Notes: generated from the sequence alone by a model not told the origin. Numbered from the stretch's first letter, positions 48,649 to 61,401 are shown. The stretch is DNA of 64,000 nt from Schistocerca nitens (GCF_023898315.1 NC_064616.1:706395389-706459388); one strand, 5' to 3'. A program made the numbers and translations.

Positions 48649-50141
48649 CATACAGTATGTTCAACAATATAATAACAAGGGTGAAAATTTACAGTTCCAA
48701 GCATATGATTTTCAATACTTTTTCAATGAGGATTTAAAAAATGGAATTTTGCTTTGCCCTTCCAGTGCAATGCAATTTTTCATCGGAGGAATTATAATAC
48801 AGTAAGACACAGATATATATTAATTTTTTATTAAAGCACCCAGACTTGAAATAACTGACCGAACACTTCATTATTTTTTTCATTATTTTTTCAGTGGTCT
48901 GGTGATAAACTTCTGCTTCTTGGTAATGGAGCTATTGGAAGACTATTGCTTTCATCTATGGCAAACACACAAGAATCAAAGCAAATTTGTACTTCCAGAC
49001 ACTGAGGTCACTGTGCAAAGGTGAGAATAAACAAGAGGTACAGGAACTTAAGAAAAGGTTTTGTTGTCCATGACAATGTAATTGTTCACACTTGCAAGTA
49101 ACATGATCTTTGGTTAAGAGTTTTTGATGAACAATATTAAAGCATACATGGTCATCCCCAATGTTGCACTTCTTAATCTTAATCAACTCAGCTATGTAAA
49201 ACAATTTATGGGTGGACCCCCTTAAAAATGGTCTTAAATATTCAATGAATTCATAGCTGAGTGGCAGATTTTTGTCTGTAAGCATTCAAAGAATGCAGAC
49301 ATGCCTTTATGGAGATTGGATAACTGTGCTGAAATTGATTTTTTAACTCTATGGCATATTTTATTCAAATGCCTTGCAATGCAATAATCAAGCAATCCTA
49401 CTTAATTTCAAACCTCACTTTTTATACTGTCCATGTGCCATATCAGGTAGCAGAATAAAATTAGCTTCTCTTGAAGCAAATTCATGCAGCTTCATAATAT
49501 TAGCAGTCCTTTTGTGCATTTCATATGCCCAGTAACTTAATAAACATTTCCTTAGAACCAATGTGAAACATACTGCATAGAAATGACAGTTGACACTAAG
49601 TCAGAATATGTCATGAGAGCTATTGCATTATACAGCGCTTATGGGATAGCACTGTCATATTTTGAAAATATGAAATAAATTATAATAAACTATTAAATGA
49701 ACACATTGAAAATGTTTACCTCTACTACCCGATGATATATAAGAACACACTCGCTGAACCACTCACTCACTCTCTCCTGTCCAATTACTGTCACACTGTT
49801 ATTTTATCAGTTCAGCCTAGTTGCTTTGTAAAGCACACAGCGAACTAACACTTCACAGAAGCAAAGTACATCAGTAGTCCTATTACATGAACACACAAAC
49901 AGATTGCGTTTACTTTTACATTACATTAAGCTAAAGCTCTAATAAAAGTTTTTTGGGACAATACAACGCTGATGAAAGTTTGTTTAAATAGCGTAACAAC
50001 AGATCTAAGCAAAAACTGGCAGTTCTTAAACTCTATAGCTATGCAGCAAATTTTGTTAAAGAGTAACTGCAGCAGTGCTACAGGGTGCAACCAAGTGGGG
50101 ATTCAAAAAAAGTGTAAATTGATAGTGCACTAATAAATTAC

Positions 50142-50228
50142 CTTATCAGGTTCTAGCTCATTTATGAGGTCAGCCTTCTTTTGTGGCACTTCCTCATCTT
50201 TAGTTATGTCAATTATTTCTTCCGTTTG
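50142..50228 (-). CDS. bt: Projectin PEVK-type cassette exon (29 codons)
   Basis: This phase-0 exon of 87 nt lies between acceptor TTGTATTTAG and donor GTAATT. It begins QTEEIIDITKDEEVPQKK and ends ADLINELEPDK. It keeps the length and the xEEII start of the cassette family but is more acidic and has lost much of the KKVEP pattern. It aligns best with 62604-62690 and 45931-46016. The downstream intron side of these three also looks related. Confidence 0.8.
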
Positions 50229-50815
50229 CTAAATACAACAATATAGTGGAGCATAAGTGTGAGGGTAAATACAAATTAAGTGAATGAAAAAATGAAACAA
50301 AAATGATTATTTCTCAAATATCTTGCTTCAATGCAGCACCAGTTTCTCATCTGTGAAATTCACTCTCTAAACAAGAGTACATCCAGCCACTCTAAAATAA
50401 AAGAATAATATCACTTAATCTCATCTATTTTCTCATTCAAAAAATTAAATTGTATGATATTCAGATACTCTGAAAAAATGGTAATAGTGAGACTCTGAGC
50501 ATGTTGTGAAACAGAGACATTTTATACCTTAAAAATTAACTGTAATGCAGTTCACTAACAAATAATGTAGAAATTATGTACAGTAATTTGCAATTCCTCA
50601 GAATTACATTAAAACAGAAAAATGAATTTTCCTACTGCTGTAATCATATAAAGTTGTGACAGAATGGAATGAATTATCAGAGAATGGTACATGTCAAATC
50701 AGCAAATCAAGCTAATGCAAGTTAAATCTTTTTTCTGTAACGTCATATGTCACCAAAAAAATGAGGAAAGTTGTACTTAGTAATTCAACCACTTTAATCA
50801 GGCAAGATTCTTCTG

Positions 50816-51523
50816 ATGGGAGAAATCATGTATGGGGTTCCTCAAGACTCAATCCTAGGTCCACTACTGTTCCTCATATATACAAACGATCTTCTGTCGA
50901 ATACACAACAAACAGAATTTATTCTTTTTGGAGAGGACAATAGTATTGTAATCAATCAAAGGATACATACAGCAAGAGAAGAAATGGTAAACAATGTTTT
51001 TACAAGTATCATTGCCTGGTTTCCTGAGAATGGTCTCACTCTCAATTTTATAAAGACACAAAAGATTCAGTTCTGTACATCTAGATGTACAACACCAATG
51101 ATAAGTGTAACACATGGTACGGAAGTAATAAATAAAGTGGAAACTTCAAAATTTCTAGGTGTCCATATTAATGAGAATTTAGACTGGAAAAAGGACGTTT
51201 TGGAACTCCTAAAACAAATCAGTTCAGCCACATTTGTGATTAGAATAATTGCAATAACATAAGATTGCAGAAAATCTAAAGTTCATTATTCCACATTAAG
51301 GGTGTCTTGAGGACAACATGGGGAGCACAAGGGGTGCAACCAAAATTTTTTATCACTTACCCAGTGATACAAAATTTCTGACAGCAAAGCAACATTTGAA
51401 AACAAACTGAAAATGTTGACAACTACTTCTGTTCAGTTACAATTTATCCTGCAAATGATCCATGAAACATGAAACTAACTCATTAGTCCCATCAACAAAA
51501 GAAAATTAATGCAAAAATTCGTG
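50816..51523 (+). pseudogene. LINE reverse transcriptase 3' part (before the pogo insertion)
   Basis: The plus-strand frame from 50816 reads MYGVPQDSILGPLLFLIYTN, the RT palm entry block. A degraded FGEDNS lies where FADDT should be, and FLGVHINENLDWKKDVLELL follows. After a break near 51262 the frames continue with ATFENKLKMLTTTS and end KRKLMQKFV at 51523, where the pogo-like element begins. The reading continues on the other side of that element. The Asp-Asp motif is damaged (EDN), so it is dead. Confidence 0.8.
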
Positions 51524-51525
51524 TA

Positions 51526-53837
51526 CAGTAGAGCCCTGGTGATTCAAGTTAACTGGGGTTGAGGCAACCTCGAATTACAAAAAACTCAGATAATATGGAA
51601 ATATCACTAAATCAATGGGTAAATCAGGAATAAATGTTTCATGAGCAAACAATGATTAAAAAATAAATAAAAACAATACAACACAAACCTGCGTTATATG
51701 TACATATGTGGAGACATATTTCCAAGTTGCAAAAGTACACGCTACATTTTAAAGAAACTGTCCATAGTCCATTGTTTTAAAATAGAACCTTGTTTTTTAA
51801 CAACAATGTCATGCCATTTTCTAAGAAGTATGGTGTAATTGGTGTAGCTTCTGCTTGCTGCTCAATGTAGCACTATGTCACATCTAGCGCTGCCAAACCA
51901 TCGATGTAAGTGATGACAGGTATAATGTCTTCAGGCAATTACTCATCATCACTGTCTTCAGAGGGTTCACTAACCATTCAACAACTGCAAAACCAGTCTC
52001 TTCAAACTGTTCAACCATTTTGAAACGTCACTTGCATTCACATTTTCACATCCAGAAGGCTTTTTCATCAGTTCTGCCAATGGTAGGTCATCTTCATCTG
52101 TACTGAAGGTATCCATTTCAAATTGTATAAAATCTGGTTCCATTACTTTTTTAGGGTCTCCACTCTTATTTTAGACCATGAATCGACTATTTAGTAAACT
52201 ACAGCTTTCATCATATTCTCTCTCTCTCTCTTTTTTTTCCTTTTTTATTTTTAGAAATTCTGAATCAAACGATGAGGATACCTTTTTTTTCAAGCATTGT
52301 AAAATGCCTTGGTTCTTAGACTGAATTAAACACATCACATTAGCGGTAAGAACAATGCGCAAGTACCTTCACATTATAATTCTTCCTCATCATGGTGTGA
52401 AAAAGCATCGTCAAGCGTTGAGATTGCTTTGGAAGGGAAGAACATTTTCTTTGGCTATCTTTTGGTCTCTGGAACAAAATCTTCGAAAAACCACTTCTCA
52501 AAAATATTTTTGTCCATCCAAGCAGATTTTTGGTGGACATACGTAACAGGAAGTGCAGAAGCAGGGATATTTTTTAAAGCTCCAGGTCTCCACTTGCATT
52601 CAGCACAGCAAGAACTGTTAAACTCTCTCTATGTTTTTTGTAGCCTGGGGAAGCCTTTTCTTCTTTTGAGGCTAGACTTTTAGATGGAAGCATTTTATAA
52701 TTTCATCACAGTTATACAGCTGATCGAGAGTAAAAGATTTTCTTCTTGTAAAAATTTTCTTAATTTCTCATAAAACTTTGTAGCAGTTTGAGAATCCACA
52801 GAAAGTTTTTCACCACAAATTTCAAGCTGCTTTATGCTGTATTGCTTCTTCCACTTATCCAACCATCCTAAACTTGCAGTAAGATCGTCATCACCTTCCT
52901 TTAACTCATTTCCAAAAAATACAGCTTGCAGAATAGGCCCTGAAACTGGGTTTCCTTTTTATCTTTGTTGAGTAAACCAAATGAACAAATCTTCACTCAT
53001 TTTTTCATACTCAGATTTCTTCATTGACTTCTGTTTGATGATAAAACACTTCTTTGATGAAAATTTGTCAATTTTGTCTCTGTTTATATGCCAGTTTCCA
53101 ACTTGCACTTCACTGACTCCATACTCAGCATCAAGTTTTTAAAATGTTTCTCCTTTGTCTAGTCTTTTTTCAAAGCCTACAGTTTCACATTTAGCAGCAC
53201 AAATTTTCTTTTACTCCAACCACTCATTGTAATGTATGAATTAAAACATCAAGAAACACACAGTTACATGTACAGTACACAGTACATATGTACAACACTT
53301 TAAAATCAATGTGACATGGGTGGGCTCACTACAGTACAGATGTTACTTCACAACCAGCTAAAGTACATACAACAATGGTCAGCCAATGTTGTAAAATGTG
53401 TACTGTACTGTTACCTATGCATATTGTATTTTAATGAGCACTGTTGCTGAGTAGGCACAACACTAGGGGTAACAATAAGAATGGTATGGACTGTACAATT
53501 AATTGTTACGTGGTCCCAGTTAGTGAAAGGTTGACAAAGAAGCACCCTCCTTGAAACCCAATGGTGCCAGTCCATCTGTAATAGAATTGCATTAGCAGTC
53601 TGATGCCAAAGTTATTTCTGTGCATTATGAATGAAAACTCTAAGTAGGGCAGCTTTACCTGTACCGTACATGGAAACTGAAAGAAAGTTCAAAATGTAAC
53701 ACATTGGAAGCTGTGTAAAGCATATGTATGAAAATGGGTTTTTACTCTCGTTTTATGTAAATTTTAATTTTCTTAAGACCAGCTCAAATCAGACAGATCC
53801 TTGAAATTCCAGGGCTCAAATTGCCAGGGATCTACTG
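51526..53837 (-). mobile_element. pogo/Tigger-like DNA transposon, degraded
   Basis: The TIRs CAGTAGAGCCCTGG and CAGTAGATCCCTGG (inverted) and TA flanks at 51524-51525 and 53838-53839 mark a 2312-bp element. It sits inside the LINE reading frame. Joining across the TA gives ...KFVYMQILCSG... without a break, so one TA is the original target. The transposase inside is on the minus strand and broken. Confidence 0.85.
52150..53225 (-). pseudogene. pogo/Tigger-type transposase relic
   Basis: Minus-strand segments in several frames follow the order of Tigger/jerky-type DDE transposases. An N-terminal part has YEKMSEDLFIWF. A CENP-B-like HTH part has GWLDKWKKQYSIKQLEI and then KFYEKLRKFLQEENLL. 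The DDE domain has ALPVTYVHQKSAWMDKNIFE and WFFEDFVPE, then LDDAFSHHDEEE where LLDNAPSHP is expected, and CLIQSKNQGILQCLKKK near the end. The acidic C-terminus has FEMDTFSTDEDDLPLAELM. Multiple stops and frameshifts are present. Confidence 0.8.
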
Positions 53838-53948
53838 TACATGCAAATTTTGTGCAGTGGTAGGAGGGAGTGCCATGAACAATACATTAAAAATACTGAC
53901 CAATGTGGTGTAATCACTGGGGTGGGGAGTGTTTAAAGGTCACTTCTT
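53838..53948 (+). mobile_element. LINE ORF C-terminus after the pogo insertion
   Basis: Reading in the frame set up across the insertion gives MQILCSGRRECHEQYIKN, then TDQCGVITGVGSV and a TAA stop near 53946. It completes the LINE protein that ends at 51523. The homologous sequence occurs inverted at about 56525-56625. Confidence 0.65.
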
Positions 53949-56625
53949 TTATGGTTGTCTTGAATAACTCAAAAACCATAGATTCTCATGAAATGTTCTC
54001 CGGAACAAAATCAAACTACATTAAATTTCCTACAAGAAAGGTCCTATTCATTTTTCTCTAGTGCTAGTAGTTTCTGGGTTGCAGGAGATGGAAAATTTTC
54101 TGCTTATTAAAAATATTGTTTTAATGGTCTAAAATTGATGTTTATCTTTAAATGAAGTGGGTAAAAACAAATATTAAATGTGTGTAACATGTCTAAGTGC
54201 AGTAGATCATTATTAAGGGATAAACTGTATTCCAGGGTGTAACAGGGTGGATGGGGGAGGGGCAGGGGGGGGGGAGGGGGCAGGCACAGAGGAATGTGTG
54301 AAATGGAAGCACAAGGGAAGATAGGTCACTGAAGTGTGTTCATTCACTCCCCTTCTTCACAGGTCTAAAAACTTAAGATTGAGCAGGTGATTACCCACTC
54401 TACCTATCCCAGTATGTCAAAAGAAGCAACAACAGGACGTTTCACAAAGTTATACTGACCCTCCACAGTATGCCTTATTAATCACTGGCAACACAGTGTA
54501 TAGACATGCACAGTGTGTTTGTTTTCCACAGAATAAATCAACGCTACATGGAATGCAGATACGAGTTTTGTTAATAATACTAACACAAGGAGCACGTGTA
54601 CAGAATCTACATAAATCTCTGCACACTGTTCTACATTAGTAGAGAGGAAAATGATTCTTAGTCATCCTATACACCAGCTGTAATTTACTTCCAGAAAAGG
54701 CAACTTCCCACACCATGAGTGTGGTTACAGTCAGACTTCACTTCCTGAGCATTTCTTGCACAGTTATCTTGTGTGGACAAACAAAACAACTTCACTGAGC
54801 TCGCATTTATACAGTAGAGTTATTTTAGTTTATTAAATGAGTATTTATCTGCATTTGTTAAGTGAGCTTTTATGTAAAATACATTCCTGTAAACACTGTC
54901 TGAAAAGTTTTTAATTTGTAAGAATGTTGTTGTCAGTAACCTATATAGTGTTGGTGGAAAAGGGATTGGACTTGTAAATGTATCACTTTGCTGCTCTCTA
55001 TCATTGGCAACATATTATAAAGCCATGTAATTTTGTTGTAGTCATTTGATGGTGAATTAATGAATGACCAGAAAGTTCTTGCACTTCTCCCATCTTTAAC
55101 TATTTTACTGGTAGACTGCATACATCTTTTTCATTCATGAATTTCTGGCACTTGCAGAGAGGGCATCACTGAGTGGAGCCACTTGTCACACTTCCACACT
55201 ATATCTTCGAAGATGGGTATGAATATGTCTGATGGAATGTGACTGATCATGTTCATGTTTAGAACAGTAATATGCTGTAATGCACTGCTTGACTTATGTT
55301 GAAATATTTGGAGTTCTTTAATAGCTAGATGACCTACCTCTGTTGCAGAGGGGGACAATTTCAGCCTCTGGCCCTCTTCAGATGTTGGGAGAGTGGAGAT
55401 TGGTGCGAGGCTTTTCATACCCCTCATGCTGTGAAAATTATTCCAGACAGTGATAGTGGAGACAATGAAACTGACATTACTGAATTGTACTGACAGCATG
55501 TTACATTTGGAATTAGCTCTTGAATATGGTAGACAGCTGACAGCTCCAACTGTTGAGCTTTGTTTACATAATAGCTCACTTAAATAAGTACTCATTTAAT
55601 AAAAAGGAAATAACTACACTATATAAACTAAAGTTCAGTGAAGTTATTTTGCCTAATCACATAAGAGAACTGAACCCGAAATGCTGAGGAGGTATACTCT
55701 GTATGTAAACTGAAAATGCGAGCAGCACTTGTGGTGAGGGAAGTTGCTTTTCCCAGAAGAACACTACAGCTGCTGTACAGGAAAACTAAGAATCAGTTTC
55801 CCCTCTAGCAGTATAGGATAGTGTGCAGTGATTTACACAGATTCTGTCCACATGCATTTCTTGAATTAGTATTATTAATAACTCACATCTGCATTCCATG
55901 TAGTGTTAATGCAAAACAAAGACTCCACAGGCATGTCTGTGTACTGCATTGGCAATGATTCATAAGATGCAATGTGCAGGGTCAATATAAGTTAATTAAA
56001 CACCCTGCAGTTGTTTTTTTTATGTAATTGTGTAGGCAGCATGGAGAATCACCTGCACAATCTTCAGTTTGCAGACCTATGAAGGAGGGAAGTGCAAGAA
56101 CATAATCGGTGACCTACCTTCTCTTGCACTTATACCCCACACATCTTTCCTTGCACTTCTACCCCATACATCTTCCATCACACTTCTACTCCACACATCC
56201 CCCCACTCCACCCTGTTGCACCCACAGAACACAATTTACCCCTTAATACAGCTCAATTGCACTTATATGTGCTACAAACATTTAATATTTGTCTTAATCC
56301 ACTTCATTTAATGATAAACATAAATTTTATACTATTAAAACATATTTCTAATAATCCACAATTTTTTCCATCCCCTGCAATACAGAAACTACTAGTCCTA
56401 GAGAAAAAATCCATTTGGCATTTTTTGTGGGAAATTTAAGGTGGTTTAATTTTGTACTGGGAAATATTTTAACTAGAAGCCTCTGTTTTTGAGTTATTCA
56501 AGAAAAATATAAAAAGTGACCACTAAACATCCCCTGCCCCAATGTTTACACCTCATCAGTCAGAATTTCTAGTATGTTGTTCAAGGCCCCCTTTCCTACC
56601 ACTGTACAAAAATTTGTGACTACAT
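53840..56625. repeat. 2.8-kb inverted repeat, arms about 1 kb
   Basis: The left arm (about 53840-54850) and right arm (about 55580-56625) are inverted copies. Matching blocks in order include GTCACTT, CTTGAATAACTCAAAAAC, TTTCTCTAG.(G/A)CTAGTAGTTTCTG, AAATGAAGTGG and GCAACAGGGTGG. The outer ends contain the C-terminal LINE codons and the rest is LINE 3' flanking sequence. The 0.73-kb spacer holds a minus-strand open frame of unknown nature (55131-55595). Confidence 0.85.
55131..55595 (-). other. Unidentified 154-codon open frame in the inverted-repeat spacer
   Basis: The frame starts MSTYLSELLCKQSS and ends LQVPEIHE. I recognise no domain, signal peptide or membrane segment. A second minus-strand frame just downstream (54933-55121) contains RSARTFWSFINS, which resembles the linker between endonuclease and RT in LINEs, so the spacer may be LINE-derived. 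It is probably not a host gene. Confidence 0.25.
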
Positions 56626-56833
56626 AAATTTTTCCCAGTTGAACTTAATTGGTCTTCGTTGCCTGGATTAAATAGTCACCGAGTAACTAAACTGGTTAAC
56701 CATATAAATCAAATGAGTAATCACTACAGAACATAGTCATAAAATCACTTAAATAAATTATTCTGATAATCCACAACCCTCACACTCCATGTGTGTACAC
56801 TTTACTTAATTAGAATGAATCTGGTCGGGAACA

Positions 56834-56882
56834 GTTAACTGCAGCACAGAATCATATGAATATGGTTCTGTGCTGCAGTAAC
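56834..56882. repeat. Short near-perfect hairpin
   Basis: GTTAACTGCAGCACAGAATC pairs with the inverted GGTTCTGTGCTGCAGTAAC around a very short ATATGAATAT loop. The stem is about 20 bp. Confidence 0.8.
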
Positions 56883-57219
56883 TAGGGTCAGACAGGGCCA
56901 GTACCACAAAAAAAACCATCTGCACTGTCCACAAGTATAGGAAATATCATTATATAGTATGCAATTTGAGACTCTGGCTTTGACTAAATGGTAAATATTT
57001 CCAATACATTTATGGAGTGACAAAAATTAAGAAATTAATCTGAAAGGGCAATAAGAATGGGACACAGATGTAGCTGCAATATTTGGAAAAAGGTTTTGAA
57101 ATGGGAAAAAGGTTTTGAAGTGGGAGAGTCAACCTGTACAGAATAGGAAATTCACTATTTTACTGCACAAACTACCACCTTTTTTTTCCTTCTTTAGGTC
57201 CAGTAGCATAATGTATGCC

Positions 57220-57985
57220 AGATGATGACATGATTATTAGAAAGATGCACCAGAATACCTACTTATAATAATTAATCTTTATTAATCAGAGACTATTTCA
57301 GCATCTGTTGCCATTGTCGACTACCTGGTTGGTTGTTGGTTGTTTTGAGGGAGGAGACCAGACAGCGAGGTCATCGGTCTCATTGGATTAGGGAAGGATG
57401 GGGAAGGAAGTCGGCCTTGCCCTTTGAAAGGAACCATCCTGGCATTTGCCAACTACCTGCAAATACAATTTTGTTGAGAACATGTATAAATGTAAATGAC
57501 ATTTATATTAAGGTGGTTATATTGTACTCACATCCATAATGACATGACATCCATATTACATCATTAGTCAACTGTCTTATAACTGTCAATGTTTCGATTA
57601 GATGGTATATGACATAAATATATAGGAAATAATATGTTAATTATGGTTTGACAGTAGTTTGACAGTTCCACTCTTATGGCTCTAGAGTATACAGATGAAC
57701 AGTAATATTATTTTATCAACTATATTTTGCCACAGTTATCTTTAGTTTTTGCATATGTTATTTCTGATTTATCCATTTTCGTGTTCTAAAAGTTCAATAC
57801 AGTATTTGAGGTAGTATTTGTGTCTGAATTCTGTATGCTTGTTTAATATTTCTTATGGGTATTTTTTCTTGTGTATATAGAATTCCAATTCTTCGAGAAC
57901 CTTTTTGTATTCTGTACAGGATTTGGAGGGAATTTTCGATTTTATCAGTGGTGTGGTTTTGATTTTCCAAATTTAGAAACATGCC
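57220..57985 (-). mobile_element. Inverted left copy of a Penelope-like element 3' end
   Basis: The minus-strand frame (57982-57794) reads MFLNLENQNHTTDKIENSLQ, with IPIRNIKQAYRIQTQILPQI further on. This corresponds to the plus-strand C-terminus at 58740-58973 (SKNQNHTADIIKNTFQ...ILKKHTEFRHKYYLKYF). The noncoding flank also matches in inverse order out to 57220. The arm is interrupted by a SINE at 57327-57451. Confidence 0.75.
57327..57451 (-). mobile_element. Truncated SINE inside the left Penelope-like arm
   Basis: GGTTGTTTTGAGGGAGGAGA, CAGCGAGGTCATCGGTCTCA, GGGGAAGGAAGTCGGCCTTG and GGAACCATCCTGGCATTTGCC form the 3' body of an abundant-looking tRNA-SINE read on the minus strand; the tRNA head is missing. 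A 7-bp duplication, ACTACCT, flanks it (57320-57326 and 57452-57458). The right arm has the uninterrupted equivalent (GTGAAGCACCTACAAATAC on its inverse strand), which confirms insertion. Confidence 0.85.
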
Positions 57986-58739
57986 CGACTGATTATTCTC
58001 CCTGTTTCTTATGTGTTGCTTATATCTTTACATACGTACTTGATACCCTCGTGTTGGTAGATATCAAAAATATCCACCAAAAACTCTACTAACTAACCAT
58101 AAAATAAATTTCACTTTGGAAATGGAGAAAGATTTAACTACCTAGAACTAGACCATTAACTATCTAGACTTCACCACTGGCAAAGCAATAATCACCACAA
58201 ATTTGATATCTATAGAAAGAATACCACTTCTGACAAAATTATAAATGCCAATTCCTGTCATCCAGTGTTGCATTAACTAGCATTTTTTCCATTCAATGAT
58301 TACTCTGTAGAGTAAACCAGCAACTCAAAAAGAACTTTACACACTTTGTTATATAGCCTATACTTTGATAACAACATAATCACAAAATTATGCTACAACT
58401 GTAAAACACCAAAGCAGAACACATTACATAATGAGAAATGCCTAACTCGAGAAACAATACCTAAACAAAAAATAAAATACATACCAACAGTGTACATTGA
58501 TAGAATTTCCAACAAAATTATTGCAATCTTTAAAGCCACAAATATTCAACTACGCTTTAACAACAATAACAAACTTTCACTAAAATTACTTTCCACCGCT
58601 ACTAGAATATCCACATGTGATAACCCAGGCGTATATAAAATCACTGTGGCAGCTGTAATAGCTTTTACATTGGCCAAAGAGGAAGATATTCTAATGTCAG
58701 ATGTAAGGAACCATTATTAGAGAAAGTGAGAATAATCAG
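57986..58739 (+). pseudogene. Penelope-like element, RT end to GIY-YIG start, broken
   Basis: Plus-strand frames give NYLDFTTGKAIITTNLISIE and CHPVLH-like pieces (58150-58280). A better-preserved part (58346-58720) contains TYIPTVYIDRISNKIIAIFK in degraded form, NNNNKLSLKLLS and CDNPGVYKITVAA. That series (Y...isekI..iFk, N.LsklLs, D.PGVYKI.C..C) is the connection between RT and GIY-YIG endonuclease in Penelope-like elements. The cysteine pair after VYKIT is lost. It forms the centre of the inverted structure. Confidence 0.7.
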
Positions 58740-59440
58740 TTGAGCTTTTTTCTACATTCGAAAAATCAAAACCATACTGCTGATATAATAAAAAATACAT
58801 TCCAAATCCTGCAGAGAATAGCAAAAGGTTCTGCAATGAATATTCTTGAAGAATCGGATACCTATACATACATGAGAAAATACCTACAAGAAATATTAAA
58901 AAAGCATACAGAATTCAGACACAAATACTACCTCAAATACTTCATTGAACTGCTAGAACATGAAAATGGATAAACAGGAATTAACATATGGAATAACTAA
59001 ACATAATCATGACAAAATTTAGTAAAATAATTCTGCTGTTCATCTGTGTAATCTTTGTAAGCATATAATACCATAAGAGTACAACTATCAAACTACAGTC
59101 ATACCATAATTAATGTATTATTTTTAATATATTTATGTCACTTACCATCTAATCAAAACACTGACAGTTGTAAGGCAGTTCATTAATGATGTAATATGGA
59201 TGTCACGTCACTCTAGACATAAGTACACACATGCTTCCCCTCCTTGCTTCCCGACTTAGCAAGTGGCTTTGCAGTCACTTTAATATAAATGACATTCACA
59301 TTCACATGCTCTTCCAAAATTGTATTTGTAGGTGCTTCACAATGCTGATAAATGCCGAAATAGTCTGTCATTAATACAGATTAATTATTATAAACAGCTA
59401 TTCTGGTGTATCTTCCAAATAATCTATTACCACTTGCTAT
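58740..59440 (+). mobile_element. Penelope-like element 3' end, right inverted arm
   Basis: It encodes the C-terminus (NHTADIIKNTFQILQRIAKG, then YYLKYFIELLEHENG, stop near 58973) followed by 3' flank. The flank matches, inverted, the left arm blocks CATAATTAA, ACTGTCA(A/T)..TT, ATGGATGTCA, AATATAAATGACATT and AATAGTCTCTGATTAAT. It keeps the empty SINE target. Confidence 0.75.
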
Positions 59441-61401
59441 TATGATGCCTACAATCATCAGACACAGTTTCTCTTGAAAACTGTTTTGTTTTTTAATGTA
59501 TAATTATACAGAGTTCATACAACTATTTGACTTTAAATGATTGATGATGATTAGAGAATATACAATAAAAATTATAGCAAATAAGGAACTGCCCTTTCCA
59601 TTGGTACAAGGAATAAAATTTTTTCCTGAAATTGAATGAAAAAACATAAATTACAGTATTTTAAGAAGACTGGAAACTATTTTTATCTCAGTAAATGGGA
59701 CTGAATTTTTGAGGTATCTTAGTTAAGTGTCTGCTACTTAAAATCACTTATTTTCAGTGAAACTGGTTGAAATTTTAATATGCGCCTTAATATCTCTCTT
59801 CAAGAATGATTTAAAAATAGCATACTTTAGTCTGTCTGGAGATACACCTTGCAGAAATGATGTGTTACATATATGATCAAAAACGACTATACCAGGAGAA
59901 TTGCCTATCAATATTTTTCCTGAAATATTATCTGCACAATTATTTCAAGCCCCCTTTATGAAATGTTGGAGTATCATGAAATTAGCTCAATGGTTGTGGT
60001 ACTGAGTTTCACTTATGCAGCAATGCTTTTCCTTTTAGATGATTGTATTAAATTTTTCCATTATGTTTGAGACTACTCTTTTATACTTACGAAATCATCC
60101 CATTCATTTACAGACTTCCAAACATCGCTTCTGACTTCTATTCCTCAAATTATCCTGATTTTATTTTCAGAATTAATTTTTAATGCAGTTTAAAAACTTT
60201 TTTTAATAACACCTCTCTATACAGAACATTTTCCTCAGTAATATGAAATCAGTAGTAAACCTGAGCTCATTGTTATCATTTTGTACATTATAATTTTGTG
60301 CTACATTTTTTTGCCAACTCAACTTTGAAGTAAATAACACTTTGTTTTTACTAAAAATTCATAAACAAATACATGGCTAACTGTTAACTTTGCTTCAATT
60401 GTTTCAACAACATATGTCAAATTTGCTCCCTGCCTCTCACTACCACACCCAAGTAATTATAATTTGAAAATTGTAATTACTAATATTTACAAATTTATTT
60501 GGAAAAACACATACCACTTGAAAATATGTAAACAAAGAAGAGTGATATTAAGGCGACAATATTGTGCTTATTCATTACTGTTAGAATCGTTGACCGGAAT
60601 TTCATCCCTTTTGCTCAAGCAGTTAGTAAAGCATGCTATCACAATTTTCTGAGGTATTTCAGGGAGGATGTAAGGCAAAGTTGTCCAGATATGAGTCACA
60701 GAAACAAGCGGGTGCTCTACAATGACAACACATGTCCAGATAAGTTGTGCATTGCGCAAGTTTCATTTTCTACAAGTAAGATGCCAGCAGCTACCAACCC
60801 ATTGTAGGTATCAAGTATCAACCAATGTAGCTTCTTTCTCATCGCTAAGAGGAAAGTCAGTTTGAAGAGGAAAAGATTTGATACAGTTCCTAAAATGCAA
60901 GCAGAACTGTAGAAAAGGCAAAATGCCCTAACCAAGTAACACCAGGAATAATTTCAGAAGTGACAGTAATTCTGGCAAATACACATGCTTACTGAACCAG
61001 GTTTAGACTGAAAGTAATGTTGTAGAACAAGTAAAAAGTAATTGTTGTAATTAATACATTTCAGAAAATTTTGGATAGATACTCTTAAATAATGGTGTCA
61101 CCTTATTTTTAAATCACTGGTACAGACAAAAATATTTATTCACGCATTAACAGGACATTGTGCATCACAATATATTCATGGGCAAAATAAACTCCACATC
61201 ATTGTCATGTAAAATTCATTTTCAGATGTACAAATACTCCTGGAATATGCATGCAAAGCAAACCTGAACTTTAGCTAAAACTGATTAGTTAACATATGCA
61301 GTAAAGTAATGTGATAAAATTCAGTATGCTTATTTATTAATACTAAGAATAGTATAAAATTTATATGTCTGTCAATCTGATTTCCACATTGTGTTGTGTT
61401 A

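Larger units (their letters stand above)
46017..50141 (-). other. Intron, 4.1 kb
   Basis: It contains a G-rich tract near 46079-46125, an apparently intact mariner element (47230-48564) and a hairpin (48588-48648). The rest, including 48650-50141, shows no recognisable gene. Confidence 0.6.

Noticed and set aside
49720..49776. A 57-nt minus-strand stretch with acceptor and donor signals and an open phase-0 frame (ERVSEWFSECVLIYHRVVE)
   Set aside because: Composition (W, F, C, Y, H) is unlike the neighbouring K/E/P-rich exons, and a 19-codon open frame between chance splice-like sites is not rare.
55131..55595. 154-codon minus-strand open frame as a host gene
   Set aside because: It lies in the spacer of a LINE-derived inverted repeat and next to a LINE-linker-like frame. 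No domain is recognised, so it is listed only as an unidentified frame.
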